A stretch of 16,097 bases of DNA from an uncultured Comamonadaceae bacterium (GCA_937871735.1 CALMOI010000080.1:1-16097), one strand, 5' to 3'. Numbered from the stretch's first letter, positions 7,532-14,248 are shown. The notes: a model not told the origin generated them from the letters alone. Made by a program: numbers and translations.

Positions 7532-8263
7532 GTCAGCTTTGTCCAAGTGACCGGCATCGCGCGCAGTCTCGACCAGCTCAGGGCGATGCTGCAACGAGGT
7601 GAGCAGCCGCTGGTCGCGCCGCCAGCGTTCGATGTGGGCATGGTGGCCTGACAGCAGCACCGGCGGCACTTCGTGACCCTGCCAAACTTCGGGGCGGGTG
7701 TAGTGCGGGCAGTCCAGCAAGCCATCCAATGCGGGGTTGAAGCTGTCCAACTGGTGGCTACCCTCGTCGTTCAGCACGCCGGGCTGCAAACGGGCGACGG
7801 CATCCAGCAGCGCCATCGCGGCAATTTCACCGCCAGACAGCACAAAATCACCCAAGCTGATTTGCATATCGACGCGCGCATCAATGAATCGCTGGTCAAT
7901 GCCTTCATAGCGGCCACACACCAAAATCGCGCCAGCACTGCCCGACCAGCGCGCCACACCCGCATGATCTAGCCGCTCGCCGATAGGCGAAAACAGCACG
8001 ACCGGGGCTTGCGTTTGTGCGGCTTCAGCACGGTCGGCGCGGATCGCATCCAGGCAGGCTTGCAGCGGCTCGGCCATCATCACCATGCCGGGGCCACCGC
8101 CAAAGGGGCGGTCGTCCACACGGCGGTAATTGCCGGGCGCGAAGTCACGCAACGGCCACAGGCGCACGTGAACCAAGCCACCTTCGTAGGCGCGACGAGT
8201 CACGCCGCTGGTCAGCAGCGGCGCAAACAGTTCGGGGAACAGGGTGATGATGTCAAAGCGCAT
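7505..8263 (-). CDS. trmD: tRNA (guanine-N1)-methyltransferase (m1G37)
   Basis: TrmD methylates G37 of tRNAs that have G at position 36, using S-adenosylmethionine, to keep the reading frame. The 252-residue product shows the SPOUT trefoil-knot enzyme's landmarks: RPFGGGPGMVM at 52-62, SPIGERL at 92-98, GRYEGIDQRF at 117-126, SLGDFVLSGGE at 136-146, R158 in VARLQPGVL, and the likely catalytic aspartate D173 in SHQLDSF. I chose the ATG at 8263, which gives the family N-terminus MRFDIITLFPELF. It lies 24 bases after the rimM stop. Its last codons and stop double as the rplS promoter, so this end of the gene is under dual constraint. Confidence 0.98.
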   Translation of the reverse strand: MRFDIITLFPELFAPLLTSGVTRRAYEGGLVHVRLWPLRDFAPGNYRRVDDRPFGGGPGMVMMAEPLQACLDAIRADRAEAAQTQAPVVLFSPIGERLDHAGVARWSGSAGAILVCGRYEGIDQRFIDARVDMQISLGDFVLSGGEIAAMALLDAVARLQPGVLNDEGSHQLDSFNPALDGLLDCPHYTRPEVWQGHEVPPVLLSGHHAHIERWRRDQRLLTSLQHRPELVETARDAGHLDKADLKLIGKLL

Positions 8264-8287
8264 GGCAATGCGTGCGCAGCGCACGAC

Positions 8288-8866
8288 TCAGTAGTCGGGC
8301 TGCCAGTCCACCGTGATGCGGCGAGTGGACAAATCCACCCCATCGACAAACGCGGAGACGAAGGGAATCATGCGCTCAATATCGCGGCTCACGCCTGCGT
8401 CATCTAACTGGGTACCAGCCAACACCAGCACGGTTTGCGGGCCGGTAGACAGCAGTTCTTTCACCACACCCAGCGCCACGCCTTCACGGTTGACCACATT
8501 CAGGCCGATCAAATCGACCCAGTAGTACTCGTCTTTGTCAGGCGTGGGGAAGCTGGAACGCGGCACAAACACGCGCGCGCCCTTGAGGGCTTCGGCGGCA
8601 CTGCGGTCGGGGATGTCGTGGGACGAGGCCACCACCACATCCGAATGATCTTTGGCTTCTTTGATGGTGAGCCGTACCGTGCCCGTGAAGGTTTTTGCGC
8701 CTCGTTCTGAGGGCTGCAAATACCAGCGTTTGGACGAAAAAAGCGCCTCAGGCGAGGCGCTGTGGGGCAAGACCTTGAACCAGCCTTTGATGCCCCACGC
8801 GTCTGCAATGCGCCCAACTTCGATGGCGTCTGCCGGCAGTTCGGCAGGCTCTAGGGCGGACAACAT
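8288..8866 (-). CDS. rimM: Ribosome maturation factor RimM
   Basis: RimM binds bS/uS19 and assists maturation of the 30S head. The 192-residue product has the N-terminal RimM domain (EVGRIADAWGIKGWFKVLP at 16-34) and a C-terminal PRC-barrel (YYWVDLIGLNVV through MIPFVSAFVDGVDLSTRRIT), ending in VDWQPDY. ATG 8866 is chosen over an in-frame TTG at 8875, which would add three residues. It lies 25 bases after the rpsP stop with only a weak ribosome binding site. Codons 36-43 (S-A-S-P-E-A-L-F) form a terminator-like hairpin with a T tract on the coding strand, which may limit transcription into the rest of rimM and trmD. Confidence 0.97.
   Translation of the reverse strand: MLSALEPAELPADAIEVGRIADAWGIKGWFKVLPHSASPEALFSSKRWYLQPSERGAKTFTGTVRLTIKEAKDHSDVVVASSHDIPDRSAAEALKGARVFVPRSSFPTPDKDEYYWVDLIGLNVVNREGVALGVVKELLSTGPQTVLVLAGTQLDDAGVSRDIERMIPFVSAFVDGVDLSTRRITVDWQPDY
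8737..8761 (-). terminator. Intragenic terminator-like hairpin in early rimM
   Basis: On the coding (minus) strand, AGCGCCTC (8761-8754) pairs perfectly with GAGGCGCT (8749-8742) across a 4-base loop. The 8-bp stem, with six G-C pairs, runs straight into T5 (8741-8737). This has the form of an intrinsic terminator or attenuator, about 105 bases inside rimM. Whether it works under translation is unknown. Confidence 0.55.
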
Positions 8867-8891
8867 CACAGTCAACGCGCTCTGGAGCTAA

Positions 8892-9146
8892 TTAAGCAGC
8901 AACCTTGGCGGCGGCTTGCTTGATCAGACGTTCCACGGTGGGGGAAGCTTGTGCGCCCACGCTCTTCCAGTAGGTCAGACGGTCTTGTGCAATGCGCAGA
9001 CCTTCTTCGCCTTCGACAGCGGTGGGGTTGTAGAAACCGAGACGCTCGATAAAGCGGCCATCACGGCGTTCGCGCTTGGGAGCCACGACGATGTTGAAGA
9101 AAGGACGGCCCTTAGAGCCGCCGCGAGAGAGTCGAATCACAACCAT
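8892..9146 (-). CDS. rpsP: Small ribosomal subunit protein bS16
   Basis: bS16 is a 16S rRNA-binding protein needed for 30S assembly. The 84-residue product is a full-length family member: MVVIRLSRGGSKGRPFFNIV at the start, then the RRDGRFIERLGFYNP block at 27-41 and RLTYWKSVGAQASPTVERLI near 56-75. AGGAT lies 5 bases before the ATG as ribosome binding site. It is first in the rpsP-rimM-trmD-rplS cluster, with its own promoter at 9233-9261 and a foldable leader of about 80 bases. It is divergent from a GNAT acetyltransferase gene. Confidence 0.98.
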   Translation of the reverse strand: MVVIRLSRGGSKGRPFFNIVVAPKRERRDGRFIERLGFYNPTAVEGEEGLRIAQDRLTYWKSVGAQASPTVERLIKQAAAKVAA

Positions 9147-9172
9147 GATTTATCCTGTGGGTGGTAAATGTG

Positions 9173-9225
9173 TTTTCAGCGTTGAGACACGCGACATGGC
9201 CACCCGGCCAGCGACACACTGAAAA
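9173..9225 (-). promoter_or_regulatory. Foldable rpsP leader
   Basis: On the minus strand, TTTTCAG (9225-9219) can pair with CTGAAAA (9179-9173), closing a domain. Inside it lies a TGGCC/GGCCA hairpin (9210-9206 with 9201-9197, 4-base loop) flanked by two direct copies of GCGACA (9191-9196 and 9211-9216 on the plus strand). The 5' arm belongs to the start sequence shared with rplS. A role in control of rpsP is inference only. Confidence 0.35.
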
Positions 9226-9232
9226 GCCCTCC

Positions 9233-9261
9233 ATTATAACGCTAGCCCATTTCCATGCCAG
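9233..9261 (-). promoter_or_regulatory. Promoter of rpsP operon
   Basis: The -10 is a perfect TATAAT (9238-9233). The -35 is CTGGCA (9261-9256, 4 of 6) with a 17-base spacer. The start would be near 9226, about 80 bases before the rpsP ATG. The -35 box lies inside the first codons of the divergent GNAT gene. On the plus strand the same bases give TATAAC (9235-9240), a possible overlapping -10 for that gene. Confidence 0.75.
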
Positions 9262-9782
9262 TTATTCGCCCCTGTTGTGTCGCTGATTTGCCTACGGTGA
9301 CCGCTATTTACGCCCACCACGTGCGCCACAGCACCGGCACTTTCGAGATTGACCCGCCCTCACTCGCCGACATGGCCGCCCGCTACGCAGAAGTGCAAGC
9401 ACGCGGTCTGCCGTGGTTGGTGGCCGAACAAGCGGGATCGGTGCTGGGCTACGCGTACTGCAACTGGTTTCGTCCGCGTGCGGCATTTCGGTTTGCGGCT
9501 GAAGACTCGATCTACCTCGCGCCCACAGCGCAGCGCCAAGGTTTAGGTCGGGCAGTGCTGGCCGAACTGGCGCTGCAAGCCGAGCGCGCCGGGGTGAGGC
9601 GCTTGATTGCAGTGATTGGCGACTCGGGCAATGCGGGCTCCATTGGGCTGCACCAAGCCCTGGGCTTCACCCAGACCGGATTACTGACGGCCTGCGGCTG
9701 GAAATTCGACCGCTGGCTTGATGTGGTGCTGATGGATCGCCCCTTGGGGGCGGGCAATCACTCTGCCCCGATCAGCCCCTGA
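9255..9782 (+). CDS. GNAT family N-acetyltransferase (phosphinothricin acetyltransferase-like)
   Basis: GNAT enzymes move acetyl from acetyl-CoA to amine substrates. The 175 residues show the Pat/MnaT-like pattern: IRPCCVADLPTVTAIYAHHV at 4-23, TGTFEIDPP at 27-35, GYAYCNWFRPRAAFRF at 65-80, E83-x-S-x-Y with the acetyl-CoA motif A Q93-R-Q-G-L-G98, and the C-terminal GFTQTGLL and WLDVVLMDRPL. Relatives acetylate methionine sulfoximine, phosphinothricin or similar amino acids; the real substrate is unknown. The ATG has no Shine-Dalgarno sequence. If the overlapping plus-strand -10 at 9235-9240 is used, the mRNA leader would be under about 10 bases. The TM2-like gene follows 17 bases later. Confidence 0.92.
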   Translation: MPVIRPCCVADLPTVTAIYAHHVRHSTGTFEIDPPSLADMAARYAEVQARGLPWLVAEQAGSVLGYAYCNWFRPRAAFRFAAEDSIYLAPTAQRQGLGRAVLAELALQAERAGVRRLIAVIGDSGNAGSIGLHQALGFTQTGLLTACGWKFDRWLDVVLMDRPLGAGNHSAPISP

Positions 9783-9799
9783 CCGCAATAATCCGCCGC

Positions 9800-10246
9800 A
9801 TGAAAAACAAAACCTTGACCACTTGGCTGGCCTTTTTGGGCGGCCCGCTCGGGCTGCATCGCTTTTACCTGCGCGGCTGGGGCGATGGGTTGGGTTGGTT
9901 GCTGCCCGTGCCCACCGCCTTGGGGCTGTACGGCATCGCGCGAGTGCAAGCGTATGGACAAGACGATCAACTGAGCTGGTTGCTGATCCCATTACTGGGC
10001 TTCACCATCGCCTGCTGCGCCCTGCAAGCCATCGTCTACGGCCTGATGAGTCCTGAAAAATGGAATGCCTGCTTCAACCCCAGCGCCACCCCGGAAGCCG
10101 CGCCCGGCCAAACCGGCTGGCTGACCGTGGGCGGCATCGCGTTGTCGCTGCTGGTGGGCACGGCGATTTTGATGGCCACGCTGGCCTATAGCTTCCAGCA
10201 CTACTTCGAGCACCAAATTGAAGAAGCCCGCAAGATTTCCCAATAA
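9800..10246 (+). CDS. TM2-domain-like membrane protein
   Basis: This is a 148-residue membrane protein of unknown function. Residues 8-35 carry the TM2 signature, with GGPLGLHRFYLRGWGDGL closely matching the family's GG-(F/L)G-HRFYLG pattern. Hydrophobic segments follow near 29-47, 59-80 and 108-131. The segment between, about residues 84-105, is soluble and proline/alanine-rich, and the tail is charged (HQIEEARKISQ). TM2 proteins are widespread but lack one agreed role in bacteria. It sits 17 bases after the GNAT stop, likely in the same transcript, with no clear ribosome binding site of its own. It converges on the phosphate permease with 38 bases between stops, and no intrinsic terminator is seen in that gap. 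Confidence 0.8.
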   Translation: MKNKTLTTWLAFLGGPLGLHRFYLRGWGDGLGWLLPVPTALGLYGIARVQAYGQDDQLSWLLIPLLGFTIACCALQAIVYGLMSPEKWNACFNPSATPEAAPGQTGWLTVGGIALSLLVGTAILMATLAYSFQHYFEHQIEEARKISQ

Positions 10247-10284
10247 TGGGCATCTGGCGGGCTCACTTGACGGCGTAGCGCTGA

Positions 10285-11295
10285 TCAGAACAACTGCATG
10301 CTGATCCAGTAAGCCACCCCGGCCACAAAGGCGCTGGCCGGAATCGTCAGCACCCAAGCCCAGACGATATTGCCCGCCACGCCCCAGCGCACGGCGCTCG
10401 CACGCTGCACCGAACCCACGCCGACAATCGCACCCGTGATGGTGTGCGTTGTAGACACAGGAACACCCAGCGCCGTAGCCAAAAACAATGTCATCGCGCC
10501 GCCAGCTTCAGCACAAAAACCGCCTACCGGCTTCAGCTTGGTGATCTTTTGCCCCATCGTTCTGACGATGCGCCAGCCGCCAAACATGGTGCCCGCACCA
10601 ATCGCCGTGTAGCAACTCAAGATCGCCCACATCGGCGGCGACGGGTCGGTGGCCGCCGAGTAGCCGGTGGCAATCAACAGCATCCAGATAATGCCGATGG
10701 TTTTTTGCGCATCATTGCCGCCGTGGCCCAAGCTGTAAGCCCCGGCAGAAATCAGTTGCAAGCGCCGAAACCACTTGTCCACCTTGGACGGACGTGCGCG
10801 GCGGCACACCCAAGCCACCACGACCATCATCAGCGAACCCAGCACGTAACCGAGCAGCGGCGACACAAAGATGAACGCTACTGTCTTCAAAATGCCTGCT
10901 GACACCAAGGCGCTGGCACCCGATTTGGCCATCACCGCGCCCACAATACCGCCAATCAGCGCGTGCGACGAACTGCTGGGAATGCCGTAAAGCCACGTGA
11001 TGATGTTCCACGCAATCGCGCCCAGCAGCGCGCCAAACACCACGTGGGTGTCCACCACGCCGGGCTGCACAATGCCTTTGCCCACCGTGGCTGCCACACT
11101 CAAGTGGAAAATCAAAATTGCCACCACGTTGAAAAACGCGGCAAACAGCACCGCCTGCGCGGGCTTGAGCACCCCGGTGGACACCACCGTTGCAATCGAG
11201 TTGGCTGCGTCATGAAACCCATTCATGAAGTCAAACGCCAGCGCCAACACCACCAATAAAACCACCACCCACAGGGCGGTCTGAGCCGTTTCCAT
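10285..11295 (-). CDS. pit: PiT-family inorganic phosphate permease
   Basis: PiT permeases import phosphate, usually as metal-phosphate, using the ion gradient. The 336-residue protein is hydrophobic throughout and has the two inverted-repeat signatures: NGFHDAANSIATVVSTGVL at 25-43 and GHGGNDAQKTIGI at 190-202. The PSSSSHALIGG (106-116) and PVSTTHTITGA (279-289) blocks also fit. Its length is that of the shorter prokaryotic type, not the roughly 500-residue E. coli PitA. It lies 20 bases after the DUF47 stop, the usual pairing for this family, and would share its transcript and the Pho-box-like element at 12008-12025. Confidence 0.95.
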   Translation of the reverse strand: METAQTALWVVVLLVVLALAFDFMNGFHDAANSIATVVSTGVLKPAQAVLFAAFFNVVAILIFHLSVAATVGKGIVQPGVVDTHVVFGALLGAIAWNIITWLYGIPSSSSHALIGGIVGAVMAKSGASALVSAGILKTVAFIFVSPLLGYVLGSLMMVVVAWVCRRARPSKVDKWFRRLQLISAGAYSLGHGGNDAQKTIGIIWMLLIATGYSAATDPSPPMWAILSCYTAIGAGTMFGGWRIVRTMGQKITKLKPVGGFCAEAGGAMTLFLATALGVPVSTTHTITGAIVGVGSVQRASAVRWGVAGNIVWAWVLTIPASAFVAGVAYWISMQLF

Positions 11296-11315
11296 AGCCT
11301 GTATCCGATGGTTGA

Positions 11316-11963
11316 TCAGGAGTTTTCGAGGATGATGCCCTCGATCAAATTCGCCACGTCTTCACACTTGTCGGTGATGGTTTCCAGCAGCTCGTAAATC
11401 GCCTTCAGCTTGATCAACTCGCGCACATCGGGCTCAGCGCGGAACAGCTTGCTCATGGCGCTGCGCAGCACGCGGTCGGCATCGCCTTCCAAGCGGTCAA
11501 TTTCTTCGCAGGTCTTCAGGGCGGCTTCGGCAGTGCTGGGGTCGGCAATGCGGTCGAGCAGCTTGACGGCATCACGCAGGCGCTCGCAGCACTTCAGGCC
11601 CAGATCGGTCAGACGGGTGATTTCTTCGGTCATGTGGCGCACGTCGTACAGCGCCATGGTTTCTGCCGAGTCTTGAATCAAGTCGGCCACATCGTCCATC
11701 GTGTTGATCAGGCCGTGGATTTGCTCGCGATCAATCGGGGTGATGAAGGTTTTGTGCAGCATCCGGTTGACTTCTTGGGTCACGCGGTCGGCGGCTTCTT
11801 CGGCGGTGTCTACGTCTTGGTTGTACTTGTCGCGCAGATGCGGGTCGTTGTAATTGGCGACCAGCTGTGAAAACGCACGCGCCGCTTCGACGATGCGGTC
11901 AGCGTGCTGGTTGAACAGTTCAAAAAAATTGCCTTCGCGCGGCAGCAACTTGCCAAACAACAT
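11316..11963 (-). CDS. DUF47 / PhoU-like protein, partner of the phosphate permease
   Basis: The 215-residue, charged, all-helical protein matches the DUF47 family, distant relatives of PhoU that are commonly encoded next to PiT permeases and thought to modulate them. Visible features are the N-terminal MLFGKLLPREGNFFELFNQH, the acidic metal-binding-type stretches DVDTAEEAADRVTQEV (about 50-65) and INTMDDVADLIQDSAE (about 86-101), and EEIDRLEGDADRVLR and ETITDKCEDVANLIEGIILE in the second half. The AGGAG six bases before the ATG is one of the best ribosome binding sites in the window. A Pho-box-like pair of TGTCA repeats lies 47-62 bases upstream of the start. Confidence 0.94.
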   Translation of the reverse strand: MLFGKLLPREGNFFELFNQHADRIVEAARAFSQLVANYNDPHLRDKYNQDVDTAEEAADRVTQEVNRMLHKTFITPIDREQIHGLINTMDDVADLIQDSAETMALYDVRHMTEEITRLTDLGLKCCERLRDAVKLLDRIADPSTAEAALKTCEEIDRLEGDADRVLRSAMSKLFRAEPDVRELIKLKAIYELLETITDKCEDVANLIEGIILENS

Positions 11964-11994
11964 GGCGGACTCCTAAGGGGGAAACGGGGGAAGA

Positions 11995-12018
11995 AAAGTG
12001 TCGAGAATTTGACACTTT
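11995..12018 (-). repeat. Perfect 8-bp inverted repeat upstream of DUF47
   Basis: AAAGTGTC (11995-12002) and GACACTTT (12011-12018) are perfect inverse complements around an 8-base spacer. On the minus strand the hairpin ends in TTTTC. It could be a weak terminator of transcription from folK, or an operator. It overlaps the Pho-box-like element, so the two readings compete. Confidence 0.5.
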
Positions 12019-12025
12019 GATGACA
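12008..12025 (-). promoter_or_regulatory. Pho-box-like element upstream of DUF47-pit
   Basis: On the minus strand two TGTCA copies (12025-12021 and 12014-12010) stand exactly 11 bases apart, as TGTCATCAAAGTGTCAAA. PhoB boxes are made of such 11-base repeats with a CTGTCAT core. Location before a phosphate-transport pair supports PhoB control, either activation or repression. No good -10 follows at the usual distance, so confidence is moderate. Confidence 0.5.
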
Positions 12026-12059
12026 CAGCGAGTTTAACCGCCCCTACTTGGTACCTTCT

Positions 12060-12109
12060 GGGCGCTTCTTGCACCAACTTGGGATTCAAGCTGATCGAAG
12101 AAGGCGCCC
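12060..12109. repeat. Imperfect inverted repeat between folK and DUF47
   Basis: GGGCGCTTCTT (12060-12070) pairs with AAGAAGGCGCCC (12098-12109) over 11 bp with one bulged G, around a 27-base centre. No T tract follows on either strand, so it is not a plain terminator. It starts 14 bases past the folK stop. Function unknown. Confidence 0.4.
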
Positions 12110-12123
12110 GCCGCGCTCGTAAA

Positions 12124-12639
12124 TTACACGGCGCTGGGCTCGGCAGACCAACGCGCAATGCCCTGATCGGCCACCGCCTGCAATTGCGCAGCACTGACCA
12201 ACTCAGGCGCAATCTCGGCCAGCGGCACCAGCACAAAGGCGCGCTCAGTCCAGCGCGGGTGCGGCACGGTCAAACGCGGGCTGCTGATGCGGGCGCTGCC
12301 GTAGTGCAACACGTCCAAATCCAAGGTGCGCGGCGCGTTCAGGTACGGGCGTTCACGACCGGCTTGGAGCTCAAGGGCTTGCAGCGCGGCCAGCAAATCG
12401 GGCGCGGTGAGCGTGGTGTCTAGGGCGGCTACGGCGTTGATGTAATCCGGCCCGCTGGACTCGTAAGGCGCGGTGCGGTACAGGCTGGATTGCGCTCGCA
12501 ACTGGGTACCCGGCAAACCGGCCAGCGCCAGAAAAGCGGCTTGCACCGTGCGCGCCGCATCACCCAAATTGCCACCCAAGGCGATATAAGCCGTCACCGA
12601 CTCACGAACCAGCGGCGTGCTGATGCAGTGCATCGACAT
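12124..12639 (-). CDS. folK: 2-amino-4-hydroxy-6-hydroxymethyldihydropteridine pyrophosphokinase (HPPK)
   Basis: FolK transfers pyrophosphate from ATP to 6-hydroxymethyl-dihydropterin in folate synthesis. The 171-residue product has AYIALGGNLGD at 17-27, SSLYRTAPYE at 51-60, the GRERPYLNAPRTLDLDVL block with magnesium-binding D107 and D109, and PHPRWTERAFVLVPLAEIAP at 126-145. Two starts are possible. ATG 12639 has AAGG, formed partly by the pcnB stop, about 5 bases upstream and is preferred; ATG 12633 would shorten the protein by two residues. It lies 7 bases after the pcnB stop, so the two are probably co-transcribed. Confidence 0.96.
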   Translation of the reverse strand: MSMHCISTPLVRESVTAYIALGGNLGDAARTVQAAFLALAGLPGTQLRAQSSLYRTAPYESSGPDYINAVAALDTTLTAPDLLAALQALELQAGRERPYLNAPRTLDLDVLHYGSARISSPRLTVPHPRWTERAFVLVPLAEIAPELVSAAQLQAVADQGIARWSAEPSAV

Positions 12640-12646
12640 CAGCGCC

Positions 12647-14248
12647 TTATTCAGCGTCAGCGGCGGGGGCACCGCCCGCATCACCTGCTGCGCCTTCGCC
12701 CGTGGGCTTGCGACGACGGCGACGACGCTTTTTCGGCGCATCGGTGCCCGCATCAGCCATGCCTTCAGGCGCATCGAACTCAGCGGCAGGAGCGGCGCTG
12801 GCGGGCGTGGGAGCCGGAGCCGCCGGGTTCAAGACCGAGCTGACGGGCGGCAAGCGGTGTACGCGGGTGGTGCGGCTGGCTTTGAGCTGCTCCTGCTTGA
12901 CTTGGTAAATCAAGTCTTCACGCGTGGCATCGTCGGCCATGCTGAACTCTTGCCACCAATCGGCCAGCACCAAATCAATTTCATTGACTTCAGCACGCAG
13001 ACGCATGAAGTCAAAACCAGCGCGAAAACGCGGCTGCTCCACCATGCTGTACGGCGTGCTGCCAACGCGCTTGTCAAAACGCGGTTGCATCATCCAAATT
13101 TCGCGCATGTCTGCGGCCAACTTGCCTCGGCCTGACACATCGCCGATGCGGGCATCAAACACTTCGTCGATGGCGTTTTGCAGCGCCGGGAACGGGTGCT
13201 CGCGCCGCGCAGTGCGCTGTGCCCAACCATCGCGCACATCAGCCCACAGCACGCAAGCCAGCAAGAAACTGGGCGCAACCGGCTTGCCTTCGCCGACGCG
13301 GCGGTCAGTGTCACGCAAGGCGGCTTGCACAAACGGCGTGTCGGCGCGTTCGACCACCACATCCAGCAGCGGGTAAATGCCGCGTGCCAGCCCCAGCTTG
13401 TTGAGCTGCGCGATGGTGGCCAGCGCGTGGCCGGTTTGCAGCAGCTTGAGCATTTCGTCAAACAAGCGGCTTTGCGGCACATCAGCCAGCAGCGCCAGCG
13501 AAGCCACCAGCGGCTTGCCGGTTTTGGGTTCCAGCTCAAAGCCCAGCGGACTGAGCTTCGCCGCAAAACGCACGGCGCGGATGATGCGCACCGGATCTTC
13601 GCGGTAACGGGTGGCCGCGTCGCCAATCATGCGCAGCGTGCGCTTTTGCACGTCTTGGAAACCCTTGTGGTAGTCCACCACGATTTGGGTTTCCGGGTCG
13701 TAGTACATGGCGTTGATGGTGAAGTCACGGCGCACCGCGTCTTCTTCCTGCGGGCCCCAGACGTTGTCGCGCAACACGCGGCCCGTGGAATCAACCGCGT
13801 GCTTCATGCCAGCCAATTCGCTTTTGCTGGTTTTCTCGTTGCCAGCGACTTGCTCGGCAGCGGCGTTGTCCATGTAGGCGCGGAAGGTGGAGACCTCGAT
13901 CACGTCGTTTTCGCGGCCTCGCCCGTACACCACGTGGACGATGCGAAAGCGCCGCCCAATGATGAAGGCGCGGCGAAACAGCCCTTTGACCTCTTCAGGC
14001 GTGGCGTTGGTGGCCACATCAAAGTCTTTGGGGCGCAGGCCAACCAACAGGTCGCGCACCGCGCCGCCCACGATATAGGCTTCAAACCCAGCTTGTTTTA
14101 GGGTGCGCACCACGTTGAGGGCGCGTTCGTCCACCAGTGCAGGGTTGATGCCGTGAATGTCCACGCCCAAGGCTTCGCGTTTGCCGAATTTGGACTTGCG
14201 GCCACGGGACGATTTGCCCAGCAGCTTGTCGATGAATGTCTTGATCAT
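12647..14248 (-). CDS. pcnB: Poly(A) polymerase I (polynucleotide adenylyltransferase)
   Basis: PcnB adds 3' poly(A) tails that promote RNA decay. The 533-residue protein has the class II nucleotidyltransferase head: GGAVRD at 61-66 and the catalytic DFD at 75-77 within PKDFDVATNATPEEVKGLF. It continues with RRDFTINAMYYD at 173-184 and the RNA-binding region with EDPVRIIRAVRFAAKL. The C-terminal 80 or so residues are low-complexity and proline/alanine-rich, with an Arg6 run in KKRRRRRRKPTG near 505-517. A basic tail of this kind is common in betaproteobacterial members and may bind RNA. ATG 14248 gives the typical start MIKTFIDKLLGK. tRNA nucleotidyltransferase is the related alternative, but length, N-terminus and tail favour PcnB. 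Confidence 0.95.
   Translation of the reverse strand: MIKTFIDKLLGKSSRGRKSKFGKREALGVDIHGINPALVDERALNVVRTLKQAGFEAYIVGGAVRDLLVGLRPKDFDVATNATPEEVKGLFRRAFIIGRRFRIVHVVYGRGRENDVIEVSTFRAYMDNAAAEQVAGNEKTSKSELAGMKHAVDSTGRVLRDNVWGPQEEDAVRRDFTINAMYYDPETQIVVDYHKGFQDVQKRTLRMIGDAATRYREDPVRIIRAVRFAAKLSPLGFELEPKTGKPLVASLALLADVPQSRLFDEMLKLLQTGHALATIAQLNKLGLARGIYPLLDVVVERADTPFVQAALRDTDRRVGEGKPVAPSFLLACVLWADVRDGWAQRTARREHPFPALQNAIDEVFDARIGDVSGRGKLAADMREIWMMQPRFDKRVGSTPYSMVEQPRFRAGFDFMRLRAEVNEIDLVLADWWQEFSMADDATREDLIYQVKQEQLKASRTTRVHRLPPVSSVLNPAAPAPTPASAAPAAEFDAPEGMADAGTDAPKKRRRRRRKPTGEGAAGDAGGAPAADAE

Noticed and set aside
10247..10284. Terminator between the convergent TM2-like and pit genes
   Set aside because: I found no stem with a T tract on either strand in the 38-base gap.
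12010..12126. Possible short peptide or gene remnant on the plus strand (reads ...LGFKLIEEGARRARK)
   Set aside because: No start codon with a ribosome binding site, no recognisable family, and it runs into the antisense of folK.
13178..14101. 307-codon plus-strand frame opposite pcnB
   Set aside because: Antisense shadow of a well-supported poly(A) polymerase.
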